A DNA stretch of 64,000 bases from Proteles cristata cristata (GCA_017311185.1 JAESUZ010000443.1:186001-250000), one strand, 5' to 3'; positions 12,515-24,880 are shown, counted from the first letter of the stretch. The notes: generated by a model from the sequence alone, not told the origin. Numbers and translations: made by a program.

Positions 12515-13864
12515 GTAACTTAGGAAGGATAGATACTCAGGAATTTATTTCAGTTGGTGACCCTGATTCCCAAACTTGCTGCAGCACTTTTCATTTGAGA
12601 ATCGTGAAATGCTTTTCACAAATAGCAACACATGGATTCTCTGCCTACTTTAGGAGGCCACATGAGGCAACAGAATTTGTCATCTCCATGTTACGTGAAA
12701 AAGAAACTATCTCCTGGAAGTCTTTAAATGTGTTTCTTCATTTGATTTAAATAAATGAAGGCACGTATTGTTGGGGAACATTGCTTAGAACAGGAACAGA
12801 GTGTCAGGACACCTGGTTTTGTTTCTAAGTCTACTGTTAATTTACCATATGAGTAGGAGGAAGAAGAATAGTATGCATTTACATGTGTCAGAGGGAAAAG
12901 ACATCCTTGCCTTAATGGCTTACAGCCACATAATAAGGAATATGAAAGCAAGACACGTTCAAAGACAAGCAGTTTAATTAATTTAATGAGCAAATTTTTT
13001 AAGCCTTTCAAGGTTTTAGAATTTCCACCAAAAAAATAAAATAAAACCTTCAGCCTTCGAAAGCAGCAGTTCTTGGTACCCCAGTAGGGATCTAAAGGCT
13101 TTCCTTGGGAGTTATGCGCCTCTTTTCTGTTGTTGAAGGGGACTACTAAGAATACTTGCAAATGTCAGTTGAAGACATTTTTTTCTTTCAGCAAACAAGG
13201 ATAGAAAAGGAGAAAAAAATGGAAATAAACTTGAGATACTTCTGTACTTTCAGAAGTTCTCAAAGGCCAAACAGAAAATAATCTTCACTTTTTTTATGTT
13301 ATTTAACAAATGATTCCCTCATATATACATCTACTCATGGATGTTTTTACTTTCAAAATGCTGTAAGTCTCTGATTAAAACCACTGTGTTATCTGTCAAG
13401 CATCGATATTAAATAATTGTTAGATTAGCTCCCAAGAACATGTTCCATACTGTCATACCATTTGTTAATCCTTATTAATTGCTCATCCTGATGCTCTATT
13501 ATGATTGATTTTTTAGAACTGGTTTTCTCTGCATAGCATGCAAATTAGATCGACCAAGAGCTGCTCTCCTAAACTGTTTAGAAATAGCTGTGGACAGTTT
13601 TTATTGTGCACCATGCCCATGTGAGTTACACAGTCAGTATATGAAGGTTAAGGTCGTTCATCATTTTATAGTGCTTTAGTTTAAATACACGGTGCCTATT
13701 AGGGACATAAAATAGCTACAGTTAAATGTCACTCATAAATGTATTCACAAATGGGAGGGGGTGTCATAAAATGATATGCAGAAATTGAAAACACAAAGAG
13801 GTCGTATTTAAGTAATCTGCTTCTGTTTTGAATTTGTCATTAAACAAAATGTTTTCTCCCTTAG
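12515..13864 (+). other. IFT57: IFT57 intron
   Basis: Intron between two coding exons. A weak MIR-like stretch lies around 12780-12850 (text similar to 'tcaggacacctggttttgtttctaagtc'). A 145-codon open frame on the minus strand (12724-13161) crosses it and has no support as a gene. The 3' end is 'gttttctcccttag', a strong acceptor. Confidence 0.88.
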
Positions 13865-13927
13865 GCAAGGGAGCGATACCAGCAGGGTAATGGCGGAGTA
13901 ACGGAGAGGACCAGGCTCCTGTCTGAG
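13865..13927 (+). CDS. IFT57: IFT57 coding exon (about residues 328-348), probably exon 9
   Basis: This 63-base phase-0 exon encodes 21 residues, ARERYQQGNGGVTERTRLLS plus E. It continues the coiled coil and contains the glycine-containing QQGNGGVTERT break that is well conserved in IFT57. The acceptor 'ttctcccttag' is strong and the donor is 'gtacac'. The exon starts near the region reported in HIPPI as a pseudo death-effector domain, which runs through the C-terminal part of the protein (domain boundary from memory). The reading frame is intact and in register with both neighbouring exons. Confidence 0.97.
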
Positions 13928-15593
13928 GTACACACTGTCCCCTTGCCCTTTTCCCACCATCAGCCGAGCCCTGGCTGTTCAGAGCCATCAGTGGTTTAAT
14001 ACTGCTACAACCGTGTGTTGTTTATTTCAGTAACTGCTTCCTGTGGTCTTAAGTCCTTTTTCTAGGAGAAAATCCCTAGTTTTCTTATCAATGAATCAAT
14101 GATGTGTTTATGTACTGCTTGTTTCCATAAAATGCCTGAAGTTGTTTTATTCGCTTCAACATAGAACCTGCTGATAATATTAGCATATTTATAACCCTCC
14201 TTAATCTTTTTAAAAATATAAGAATTATAATATATAGAAGACTAGGTAAAGCATCGGCTTAAATGGCTTATACTAAGTTTTAATGTTAGTCTGCAAGATA
14301 GATTTGTTTTTAGTGATTGCTCCTGATGTGTGTGACCCTGAATATTTCTCTGCCCACATACTAGATGTGGCTTGTAACCTTTTCCTTTTAGGAACTTGTG
14401 AAGTATTTGCACATATTGTTGTATTTATTTTCATTATCTTGCAAGAGAGTAAGATCTAATATATATTCCAATTTTTTTACTGAAGAGCTGGGAGGGAAAA
14501 AAATCTTACGATCAATAGCCAATGTACAGGATTATCTTTGGTTATAGTTCAGTGTAATTGTCATGGACTTTTTCTGTATAATAGAATCAAGCTCCTTCTA
14601 TAGAGATTATTTGAGGGATAAATAGTTATTTTAAAATACTAAAAATATAACTTTAGAAATATTTAGACTCTAGTCCTGTGGTGCTTCTAGGCAAATAAAA
14701 CGTTATGTAGAAGTAAAGTGTTCACTTAACGTTAGGTAAATTAACACTTGACGGGAGTCATGGGAACCATTTAGTTCTTTTGCAGGAGGTAGTTATCCCC
14801 AGTTGTAACATTACAGGTGCCTAAAAAAAATTAATTTGCTTTACTTGGATGAGCACTTTATTCCCAAGGAAGTTTTTACTCACCAGTATGATAAAAATAA
14901 AGCCTGCTAAGTTACAATAATTATGGTTTAGTTCTAGTCATTTAAAAATTTTTCGATTTTTTTAAAGATAATGTGCTAGAACAGAATTTTGCTAATAGCA
15001 GTTATAGTAGTATAATTTTGAGTATGACGTAGAGTACAGATAAGAGCCAAATGACAGCACGATGTGCCTCTTGGAGTTCTTGGTTTGGATAGAGCGGTTA
15101 GAATATTTTTATATGCAGCCATATGGTATAAACATTATTTTTAGTGTCCTATAGAGGAAAAAGTGGCATCTTCTGTTATAAAACTATAATATTAAGATAC
15201 CTAGTAAACCTCAAAAATCCAAAATCTTCTCAGGATGTGTTTACTATTTTAATTAGTAACTGGTTACTAATGACTGGCATGGAGGATGCAAGGAGATAAC
15301 GGCAAGCTTTATGTGTGCCCGATGCCTAAAACAACTGAGACCATTTGCATTGTCACATGACATCCTGAGAAAGTCATTTGGTGAAGTTTATGTTAGGAGC
15401 ACTCTCAGAAGATGAAAAGCCTAATGTGTCTGCATACTTTATCTTATTATTCTAATCATGTCCAGAACAGTCCTAAGATCTTTATATCCCTTTACAGATG
15501 TATTATATCTAAATGTTCTTAACACCCCCTTCAGTAATTTTGGAGAGTTTATTAAAATTCAGAAGCCTCGAAAACTTCTTTTTTCAATTAAAG
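13928..15593 (+). other. IFT57: IFT57 intron
   Basis: AT-rich intron with no repeat family that I can name and no plausible coding segment. It ends with the pyrimidine-rich acceptor 'cttttttcaattaaag'. Confidence 0.88.
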
Positions 15594-15660
15594 GTTACAG
15601 AAGAACTAGAAAAGGTAAAGCAAGAAATGGAAGAAAAAGGCAGCAGCATGACTGACGGCG
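15594..15660 (+). CDS. IFT57: IFT57 coding exon (about residues 349-370), probably exon 10
   Basis: This 67-base exon encodes VTEELEKVKQEMEEKGSSMT then DG, and leaves one base (G) of a split codon, so the following intron is phase 1. The donor is the strong 'gtgagt'. The sequence is a highly charged coiled-coil segment typical of the C-terminal half of IFT57. The split codon is completed by CT from the next exon to give Ala, exactly as in the known protein (DGAPLVKIKQ). Longer open frames crossing this exon in other frames are accidental read-through into the introns. Confidence 0.97.
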
Positions 15661-16640
15661 GTGAGTGCACTCTCCGAAGGGGAAGAGGAGCAAGGGGAGA
15701 ATATGTCTTCAAGTAATCTGTTTAGCAACATAGTGTTAGTAAATAGGGAGTCTGCTTTTTAAAGTGATTTTGAGGACAGGTAAGTATGTGGTGCAGAGAT
15801 GGTGTCTGAGAATCAGTGGAGTGATCATTTTTTAAAATTCTCATTTAAGATTTTTTTATTTAAACTGCATTTATTTAGAGATAGAGTGAGAAATATTTAA
15901 ATATATACTTTGTTATTCCAGATTTTAGAAAATAATGTTTTCTGTTTTCATCAAATGAGCTTCATTATTCCATTTGATGTGCAAAAGAGCACTAAGTGTG
16001 TGCCCACATGGCAGAGTGGCAGGGATGGGACGACCTTTGCTTTTCTTCCTCCCCCCCACCGCCCCCAACAGTAGACCTGACTGGGCAGGGGTCAAATAAA
16101 GAAGAATTAATAATCCTCTAGTAATCATGCTCCACCGTGAGCTGGTGACTTTGACATGGCCCTGGGTGATTGCCTAAGGCCCTTCTGTGCTCTAGAAAGA
16201 TTTTCTGGAGCCCTAATGGTATATACTGAGGGATCCTTCAGAAGGGGATGTATGAAGATTTTGCTACGTTTGAATAACTCTTTCTCTGTATCTCACAGGT
16301 AATTGTTCCTTTCTTTTTTCTCCCATTTTACCTGCTTTCCTTCAAATATTCTATGCCATAAAAATATTAAAAGACATCTTCAAATACCCTTTTAACAACT
16401 CTTCCCCTAGAAAGGAAAGGAAATTCAGCCTCAGTACCTCAAATGCTGCATCATTTCCCATCCTAAAAATCTCAGGTGTTTAAAATACCACCGCAAAACT
16501 GTGTGAATGTCAGTACATTGTTGGCTGTGTTTTTAACCCCATATTTGGCTTAAGATAAAGTGAAGAAAATGTCATACAATTCTGTAATACACTGATATTC
16601 TAAATATACATTTTTATTGCATGTTATTTTCATTCTATAG
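15661..16640 (+). other. IFT57: IFT57 last intron
   Basis: Phase-1 intron from 'gtgagt' to 'cattctatag'. It includes a short C-rich run (16048-16068), but I recognise no repeat or gene in it. Confidence 0.9.
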
Positions 16641-16819
16641 CTCCCTTGGTGAAGATTAAACAGAGTTTAACGAAGCTGAAGCAAGAAACTGTTCAGATGG
16701 ACATCAGAATTGGTGTTGTGGAACACATATTACTCCAATCAAAACTGAAAGAGAAGTCCAACATGACTAGGGACATGCATGCGACAATCATTCCAGAATC
16801 TGCAATAGGCTCTTATTAA
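16641..16819 (+). CDS. IFT57: IFT57 terminal coding exon (about residues 371-429) with stop
   Basis: This final coding exon has 179 bases: two bases complete the split Ala codon, then 58 codons and TAA. It encodes PLVKIKQSLTKLKQETVQMD through VVEHILLQSKLKEKSNMTRD and ends IIPESAIGSY. This matches the C terminus of mammalian IFT57, whose human form has 429 residues; the five exons here add to 170 residues, so the numbering closes exactly at 429. The C-terminal tail differs slightly from human (SAIGSY versus a similar PATGFY ending), which is normal divergence. The segment belongs to the region implicated in HIP1 and caspase-8 recruitment in the HIPPI literature, and in IFT-B assembly. Confidence 0.97.
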
Positions 16820-17040
16820 AACATACTGTTTTTCATGCTTCTGATTAGTTGTTTTTTATATCAAAGTATATTTCACTTTGCATAGATTTTCAAAACACAG
16901 TTATACTTCTTAAAGCATGCTCAGTGGGTATTTTTTTACATATATACACATACCTATTGTATCATGGTGATTATGGATACTTAAAGCGTTTAAACTGAAT
17001 ATAGTATCTAATAAAGTGATTAAAGATTCTCACTATGAAA
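16820..17040 (+). other. IFT57: IFT57 3' UTR with polyadenylation signal
   Basis: AT-rich sequence directly after the stop codon. A canonical AATAAA lies at 17010-17015, about 190 bases after the stop, so cleavage is expected near 17030-17040. Further AATAAA copies near 17434 and 17802 could serve longer transcripts. The exact end cannot be fixed from sequence alone. Confidence 0.8.
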
Positions 17041-18825
17041 GAAGCTTTCGCTAATCGTTACACACGTTAAAGCCCCTGCCTGGTGGCATGTTTTTCTTAC
17101 TGTTCCTTGTGTAAGCCAGTGTCCATGACCCATGCCTTCTGTAGGGCGGCTGCTGCCGTCACCACATGGACCTCTGACACGAGCCTGGCACCTTCAGTCT
17201 GGTCCACCTCTGCAGTGACCACAAGTGCTTCTGCGCCCAGCAGCAGCTACTGACGCTGGGGGTTCTTGCTACGAACCCAGACTACCCTTGCCTCAGCTTT
17301 ATGGTTACCTAAAATTATACTTCTTTTAAAAAGCATATGGAAAAACTTCAGTGTATTAGTAACATTTGAAGTTTACTATCACGAGTATTTCATGACTGAG
17401 ATGACTTTATATCTTCTCTGATCTAAGGCCACCAAATAAACAAACATTTCAGTCACGTTTGACTCTGTACTGACAAAAAGGCATATTCATGTTTCAGTTC
17501 TAGTTTTTTCTGCAGTATCGGCTGTACTAAAGAATCATTTTATAGCAGAATAGGAGACAGCAAGACATGAAGATCAGCCTTCCAGTGTCGGTGATTTTTC
17601 CTTACAGGTCTTACTAAGGAACATTCTAGTCTGGGACTGCTAAATTGCTAAAATAAGCAATATTAGCATGACCAGACTTAACATCTGGGGGAAACTGGTG
17701 AGGAGAGCACAAAACAGAAGATAGCTTGCATTTATGTTTTAAATGGAAGAAAAGAAAATCCAGTGGTGAATTTTAAGAAGAATACTATATTTGTATAGGA
17801 CAATAAAAATAATAAAATCCCTTTCTCAGTTTTTATCCTAATATTTTGTCCCCCTAGTTTTTTGTCTTAGTCTTTGCTTTGTAGATAACACACACACACA
17901 CAAATCTTTTTCTTTCCTTCATACTCTTCCGGAGTTTAAGTTTAGATAAAAGAAAATGAGTATGTATAAACTATTCTATGACTCAAGAGGGTGATAATCA
18001 ATACAATGGCAAATAAGTCATTTCTTTTAGTTTGGGATAAAGGGCAGTTTGAAAAACTCCAAAATTTTCCTTCCCTTATCTTATGGTTAGTGGGTGGGGC
18101 CTAGAAGAAAGAGGGAAATCCAAACTTTGGTCCCACAAGCTAACACTGAGTCCTTTGGAACTTATTTGCATAGGTATTGTCATGGCTGCACGGATTTTTG
18201 ATGAATTCAATCAATGCAGAGAACCCTTCTGGATAAATCAGAGCTCTCCATAAAATGTACTTTTACTCAGAGGCAAAGTACACTCTTCACTTTGTGTAAA
18301 CATGCAGTAATCTAAGAACTCTTCCAATAAGTAGTGTGAGTAACCTATTTTTATTTTCTTCTCTGAACTAATCCAGTTTACTCAATTTGAGCTGGTTACC
18401 CCTCCTGTTCCCCTAGAATACTGAATACCTATAATACAGAATTGATTGTATTGCATTGTAATTATCTATTTTATTCTACCCTCTCTAATAGAGTGATCTG
18501 CATGAGGATAGGGAGAAAGTCTTTTTCATTTCCATAATTATTCCCAAGGACCTAGCACACAAAGCAGGAGTTAATAAAGGAATAGGTAGATGACTGGCAT
18601 TACCCAGTTCCAGAATGTCTCATAATTCCTATTCTACATCATGGCAAATTTAATGACTTCAAGTCTATGAGTTTTGACACAGTTCTGAGATATAACGGTA
18701 AATAATTTTTTTAACCCTGTGGTATTGGATTGGAGTTGGAAGCATCAGTATGGATTCATGGTTTTTTAATACATACAGACTAACAGAAATATGTAAATAC
18801 ATAGAAACAAATGTATACATATATG
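17041..18825. other. Intergenic, unique sequence downstream of IFT57
   Basis: No gene is visible. A locally GC-rich patch (about 17085-17290) stands out from the AT-rich surroundings, with several CpGs; it has no sustained open frame and I cannot assign it. A short CA run is at 17889-17902. Confidence 0.6.
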
Positions 18826-19189
18826 AGTGTATTTACTATTTCTGTCTCTCAGAGGGCCTAGAATCAGTGACAGCTCAGTAACAGTGAAAATGTCTCATAC
18901 TCAGATCTTGGTTTTTAAATTTGCTGCTGAAAACAAAATAAAAAAATCCAGACTTCTTAGAAAAACTAAGATTCCTGGGCTGGGGCAGGGAAAGCACAAT
19001 ATGAGCCAGGAATATCTCATTCTGCCAGAAAGTAAAGAAGCGCCCAAAGAATGATGAGAAAATGGCTAAAGGACACAGACTGAGTGGTGTCCCACCAGCC
19101 AATCTGGGACAGTTGAACATTAATGAAGTAATGAACTCTAGGCCCATGTAATAAAACAAGAAATCATGAGTCCATTCAAATGGAAATTA

Positions 19190-19655
19190 TGAAAATTAAT
19201 GAAGGAAACCTCACTTAAAATGGAATCAGAAAGCCCTGAAGCTTTCATGCACATCCCACCTGTTGCAATCTGCATAACCAGCAGATAATAAGAATTATCT
19301 TGATAAGGAAAGATATTTTTTTCACATAGGAATTTCATTTTCTTCTTTTAAGAAAAAAAAAAAAGGGAAGCTCCTTCCCTGCCCAGGAATAAAGCACTAA
19401 CTATTGTTTGCAGCCAGTGAGAAACTGCTACAACCTTAAACTCTTGACCTTTGTAATGAACTTTTGTTCCAAACAACCCCAACTTTCTCCTAAAGCCTAA
19501 TAAAAGCTGACTTTCCCTTTGCCTCTTCACATTTGCCTGTGGTTCACCATAGCTTACATGTCCCAATTCCACTGCTATTTCCAAATAAACTCATTTTTCT
19601 AGTAATATAACTGGGTATTTTATTTTTAGTGTTGACAAAATGAATGAATCAATTG
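19190..19655 (+). mobile_element. Probable solo-like LTR, copy 1 of a pair
   Basis: Its 3' half has LTR character: 'cctaataaaagctgac', then 'ttccaaataaactca' and a T-rich U5. The arrangement (a segment with 'aaaatggaatcagaa', later a polyadenylation signal, then U5) recurs about 950 bases downstream at 19740-20620. No internal gag/pol/env sequence is seen between them, so this may be a tandem LTR arrangement or a collapsed provirus. Family not identified. Confidence 0.5.
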
Positions 19656-19817
19656 AAGAAGACAGAGGTCTTCCTTACAATAGAATGATAGCTAATGTCA
19701 AAAGAATATTGCATTTAGAAATTGCCATCTGGCGATTACCATAGTAATTGTTTCAGGCAAGAATCATCAAAGGATATGTGAAAGGATTTCAATCTAAAAT
19801 GGAACCAGAAGGGGGAA

Positions 19818-20037
19818 GTTGGGTGCCTCAGTCAGTTAAGTTTCTGACTCTTGGTATTGGCTCAGGTGGTGATCTTAGGTTCATGAAATCAAGCCCCATG
19901 TTGGGCTCTGCACTGATAGCATGGAGCCTGGTTGGGACTCTCTCTCCCTCTCTCTCTGCCCCTCCCCCACTGATGCACATGCACTCTCAACAAATGAATG
20001 AATGAATGAATGAATGAATGAATGAATGAATAAAAAC
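19818..20037 (+). repeat. Carnivore SINE with (AATG)n tail
   Basis: Truncated or internally shortened head 'gggtgcctcagtcagttaag', SINE middle, CT-rich region, then nine AATG-type units (19993-20029) replacing the usual tail. Confidence 0.85.
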
Positions 20038-20142
20038 AGAGGATATGAAATTAGACTCTCACTTATGCACCCTCAGAACATAATTTAAGAACTGAGAGAC
20101 TGATTTCTCCTAAATGCCTCATTTATAGAAGACCCAGGTTTA

Positions 20143-20357
20143 GAGTGCCTGGGTGGCTCGGTTGGTTAAGTGTCCAACTTTGGCTCAGGTCATGATCTCA
20201 TGGTTTGTGGATTTGAGCCCCATATCAGGCTCTGTGCCGACAAGCTGAGACCCTGGAGCCTGCTTCGCATTCTGTGTCTCCTTTCTCTGCCCCTCCCATG
20301 CTTGCGCTGTCTCTGTCTCTCTCTCTCTCAGAAACGAATAAACATTAAAAAATTTAG
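20143..20357 (+). repeat. Carnivore SINE
   Basis: Full-length; 'gagtgcctgggtggctcgg' head and 'gaataaacattaaaaaa' tail. Flanking target-site duplication includes 'agaagacccag' on both sides. Confidence 0.92.
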
Positions 20358-21411
20358 AAGACCCAGTCTTATCTCCTGAGCAATGAACATATGCCAAGAG
20401 TCTCTCCCTGTCCTTAAGCCAATGAACTTACTGCTCAGATTCTGGCCTTCCCCTCTGTGCACTCCCTGTTCAAAAGTACAGCCCTCCTTGAACTCTCAAC
20501 AGATTCACCTGTAGCTTGCACGTGTGTCCTGAATTGTAGTTCCCCTGCTATTCCTGAATAAACTCAATTTCTGGTTATTTGAGTTTGCCTCAGTTTACCT
20601 CTTTATTTAAGATGACAAATGCTAAAATTGCTAGGTAAAAGTTTAATGAAAATCTGAATATTTGCATAGTCTCAAACTATTCCATGAAGAGAAAATATGG
20701 TAACGTTATAGAAGAAAAACCCTACCAGACACCACTTTAAGTGATCAAAAATTAACATCTGTAGTAATGGAACAGTAGTAGTAGTGGAATCACTATTGGC
20801 TCCATCAGTGTCTCCTGAAAAGGGCACCGACTTATGTACTTCCTTCTGAAAATGCATAACTTGAATCTAATCATGAGGAATCACCAGAGGAATCGAGTCG
20901 GGGGGACACTGTACAAAATTGGCTATATTAAAAAATGATAAGGTCATGACAAACAAGAAAGACTGAGTAACTCCTCCAAATTAGAGAAGAAAGAGACATA
21001 TTTTCATCAACAAATGATTCCAATTTGGATCCTGGACCAGGAAAAACATTTTATTGGTGTTGTTAGGAAAGAACATTATTGAGACAGGTAAAATTTGAAT
21101 AAGCTTTGTAGATAATAGAATTAATGTTAATTTTTTTATATTTGTACTATGGTTATGTAAGGGAATATCCTTGTTTTACCAATATATACAAGTATTTGGA
21201 GGTAAAGGAGCATCATGTCAGCAACTTGCTCTCAAATGATTCAGACAAAAAAGTGTAAATTTATGTGTGCATTTGTATATTCAGATATACATGAATAGAA
21301 GGAGGGTGATAAAGAAAATGGGTGAATTGTTAACATTTTGGAAATCTGAGGGAAGGGTATATAGAAATTCACTGTATTTTTTTAGGAGGTGTAGCTTTTT
21401 TTGAAGTATAA

Positions 21412-21633
21412 TTTTTTTTTTAAATATTTTTATTTATTTCTAGGAGAGAGAGAGAGAGGCAGCGTGAGCAGGGGAGGGTCAGAGAGAGTGGGAGACACAG
21501 ACTCCAAAATAGGCTCCAGGCTCTGAGCTGGCAGTCAGCTCAGAGCCCGACCCGGGGCTCGAACCCATGAACCGCAAGACCATGACCTAAGTGAAAGTCG
21601 GACGCTTAACCGACTAAGCCACCCAGGCGCCCC
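21412..21633 (-). repeat. Carnivore SINE, young-looking subtype, inside L1
   Basis: Full-length reverse copy. Direct repeats resembling 'ttgaagta(t)aaatt' flank it. It keeps the subtype signature 'ctaggagagag...agcgtgagcaggggaggg' and some CpGs, and closely resembles the copy at 59550-59794. Confidence 0.93.
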
Positions 21634-22007
21634 TATTGAAGTAAAATTAACATAGAGTGCTATATTAGTTTCAGGTGTAGAATATGATTCAATAATTCTA
21701 TACATTACTCAGTGCTCATGGAGATAAATGTACTCAATCCCATTTATCTATCTCATCTGTCCCCTCTCTCATGCCCCCTGTGGCAACCACCAGTTTGTTC
21801 TCTGTATTTAAGAGACTATTTTTTAGTCAGTTTCTTCTTTGTTCATTTGTTTTGTTGTTGTTTCTTAAATTCCACATATAAGTGAAATCCTAGGTATTTG
21901 TCTTTCTGTATCTGACTTATTTCATTTAGCATAATACCCTCTAGGTCCATCTATGTTGTTGCAAATAGCAAGATCTCATTATTTCTTATGACTGAGTAAT
22001 ATACCAC

Positions 22008-22038
<31 letters not shown>

Positions 22039-22158
22039 AGATATATAAAGAGATTCTACGTCGTCTTTATCCCTTCATTTATCTATGGATACTTGGGTTG
22101 CTTCCATACCTTGCTTACTGTAAATAGTGTTGCAGTAAACATAAAGGTGCATATATCT

Positions 22159-22325
22159 TTTTTTTTCTTGAGCAAGAGAGAGAGAGAGAGAGAGAGAGAG
22201 AATTTCAAGCAGGCTCCATGCCCAGCATGGGCCCAACACAGGGCATGATCCCAGAATCGTGAGATCATGACCTGAGCCAAAATCAAGAGTTGGATGCCCA
22301 ACTGACTAAGTCACCCAGGTGCCCC
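22159..22325 (-). repeat. Carnivore SINE inside L1
   Basis: Reverse copy with a (GA)n run and 'aagtcacccaggtgcccc' head. The duplication 'catatatcttttt' lies on both sides, proving insertion into the L1. Confidence 0.92.
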
Positions 22326-22799
22326 ATCATATATCTTTTTGAATTAGTGTTTTCCTATTCTTTGGGTGAATACCCAGTAGTGGAATTACTGACTCATATG
22401 GTAATACTGTTCTTTATTTTTTGAGGATCATCCATACTGTTTTCCACAGTGGCTGCACCAGTTTGAATTCCCACCAACAGTACGTGAGTATTGCTTTTTC
22501 TCTACATCCTCACTGACACTTGTTATTTCATGTGTTTTTGGTTTTAGTCATTCTGACAGCTGTAAGGTGGTATCTATCTCATTTGCATTTCTTCAGTAAT
22601 TAGTGATGTTAATCATCTCTTCTTGTGTCTTTTGGCCATCTGTATGTCTCCTTTGGAAAAATGTCTACTTAGGTCCTCTTCCCATTTTTAATCAGATTAT
22701 TGGGGGGATTATGAAGTTGAGTTGTTTAAGTTGTTTATATATTTTGGATATTAACTCCTTTCCATTGTATTTTTTTTTACCAATTTTTCAAATTATTTC

Positions 22800-24205
22800 A
22801 AAATATAAAGCCTAAGAAATGATGATTCTTAGAATTTATATGTTCTATATAGAGGTTAGCCTCCCTCTGAATCAAATAGAAAATCAACTTCTTAACATAA
22901 TATGACCTCCCCAATAAAATTATATGGCCCACTGAACACATCTTATATCTTTATAATCATTGATTCATAGGAAGTTTTTTTTTTTTCTCCTGCCCTCTAG
23001 CTTATCTAGGTCAGCATTTCCCATGAGTCTTTCACAAAAACAAATTGCTGTAACCAGTAAATTTGCAAATTTTAAAAATGAGTTTACTTTTCTTTAGAAC
23101 TTCTCATCTGCATTGTGAATCTGCAAATAGCAAATACAGTTCCATTATTTTCTTTAAATATGTAAGCACCTTTTCATCCAAAAACATTCTTTGAGAATGA
23201 AGATATAGGTAAATGAACATGTGAAAATCAGTATACAAATTTAAGATTATTTTCAACCTTTTGTTAGGAAGATGAGGAGACCCATATCACCTGGTGCGTA
23301 ACTCTCCTACATGGATGACAACATGCATGCAATGCTCTTTGAATGTCAGTAGACTTTGAGAATTTGGGAGACTTTATAGAGAACGTAGGATTACATGGCC
23401 AAATGCTTTTCTTCTTAAAACTCTTCTATGCTGGCCAAAATAGCTTTTTGTTTTTTCCTTTAAAGCAGTCTTTAATGTAATTATAGTAGTTAGAATGTAC
23501 TTCTCTATTTTGTGGTCAAATAGTAACCATTATCATAGCTTTACCTTTTTCAAAACAATCTGCCTAACAACCAAGTCTAAATCCTAAAACTTTATATTTT
23601 AAAATGAGAAATGGCATTTTACAGAGTAAAAACAAGTCTGGATTTACTCGTTTGTTTATTTGTTTTGACAAGACTTTTTTAAAATACAGGAGACAGGAGA
23701 ACAAGAACGATGCTCATCTAAATGTGTCCTAAAAAACGCGTCTCAAGTGTTAGATTTACATAATGGTACCCATTTGATACAGACATGCAAAGTTCAAACT
23801 TGTGATTCGCTGACTCACCATCAGCATCTTATTTCAGGACTGTGTTGGGCCCCTCCATACTTTGTCCTTGTACTGCTCAGGACTACGAGGACACTTTCCA
23901 ATTGCCCATCAGATAGTACCCCAGAATCCATCACCTGCTCCTGTCCCCTGCTTGAGATGCTACTGGGTAGGCTCCAAGCTCCTGAGCATAGCCCCATCTC
24001 AATGCATCAGCAGTTAACAGCTAATTACCACTTTCTTACCCTGCAAAGCATTCTTGAGGCTAGCAACCTCTGAAATTTCTAACTCTGCTTGGACATCAAA
24101 ATCAAACTTAATTTTTTTTTTCTCAGCCTTCTTACCTCTCAATCTTACCTGATAGTTCTTGGGTGAGACTGAGAAGTCAGATATATTAAAAAGCTCCTCA
24201 GAAGA
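22800..24205. other. Intergenic, no feature recognised
   Basis: AT-rich unique-looking sequence. A 108-codon + strand frame at 23747-24073 has no codon or homology support that I can see. Confidence 0.5.
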
Positions 24206-24211
24206 TTCTGA

Positions 24212-24429
24212 GGGGCATCTGGGTGGCTCTGTTGGTTAAGTGCCCAACTTTGGCTCAGGCCGAACCATGATCTCATGGTTCATGAGTTCCTGCCCCGTGT
24301 CAGGCTGTGAGCTGTCAGCTTCAGATCTTCTGGACTCCCTCTCTCTGCCCCTATGCTCTCTCTCTCTCTCTCTCCCCCCCCCTCTTTCTCTCTCTCTCAA
24401 AACAAACATCTTAAAGAAAAGGAAAAAGA
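24212..24429 (+). repeat. Carnivore SINE
   Basis: 'ggggcatctgggtggctctg' head, CT/C-rich middle, 'aacaaacatcttaaag' tail; diverged. Confidence 0.88.
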
Positions 24430-24575
24430 CAAGTCTCTTCAGATGACTCTGATTCAGCTAATCGAAAAATCACTTTGGGGAGCTATCACTGCAGAAATTG
24501 TCCCTGCCTGCAAGTAAACAGATAAAGCATCTTGGATGTGAAGAGCTCTTTAAAAGAGATCTAAACTAGTGTTTC

Positions 24576-24773
24576 ATTTTTTTTTTCTGTTTATTTTTGA
24601 GAGAGATCGCACGTGCAGGCTGGGGAGGGGCAGAGAGAGAGGGAGGCAGAGAATCCAAAGCACGCTCTATGCTGAGAAGGGAGAGCCAAATGCAGGGCTC
24701 AAACTCATGAGCTATGAGATCATGACTGGAGCTGAAGCCTGACGTTTAACCAACTGAGCCACCCAGACGCCCC
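24576..24773 (-). repeat. Carnivore SINE with perfect target-site duplication
   Basis: Reverse copy bounded by the identical 13-base duplication AAACTAGTGTTTC at 24563-24575 and 24774-24786. Confidence 0.95.
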
Positions 24774-24786
24774 AAACTAGTGTTTC

Positions 24787-24880
24787 TTAAAGTTTGGCCT
24801 GTAGATGATCTTAACATTAGCCCTGCCTGGGGTGATTTTTAATAGGTACCTTAGATTATTTAAAAGATACTAGAGTTCGA
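24787..24880 (+). repeat. Possible MER5-like hAT fragment
   Basis: 'cttaaagtttggcctgtagatgatc' and following text faintly follow the MER5 hAT element. Weak. Confidence 0.3.

Larger units (their letters stand above)
19740..20620 (+). mobile_element. Probable LTR, copy 2, split by two SINEs
   Basis: Shares 'aaaatggaaccagaa' near its start and, near its end, the block from 'ttcacctgtagcttgca' to 'cctgaataaactcaatttct' with copy 1 at 19190-19655. Two same-strand carnivore SINEs inserted later. Confidence 0.5.
21360..22780 (-). mobile_element. L1 LINE fragment, 3' end of ORF2
   Basis: The reverse complement follows the end of L1 ORF2 and the 3' UTR (for example '...gcagccactg tggaaaacag...' and 'tagtgcaattactgggtattc' equivalents). 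It is interrupted by two reverse-strand SINEs and a TG run at 22010-22030. All frames are broken. Confidence 0.88.

Noticed and set aside
12724..13161. 145-codon - strand frame
   Set aside because: Lies within an IFT57 intron, opposite strand, no domain; partly over a MIR-like remnant.
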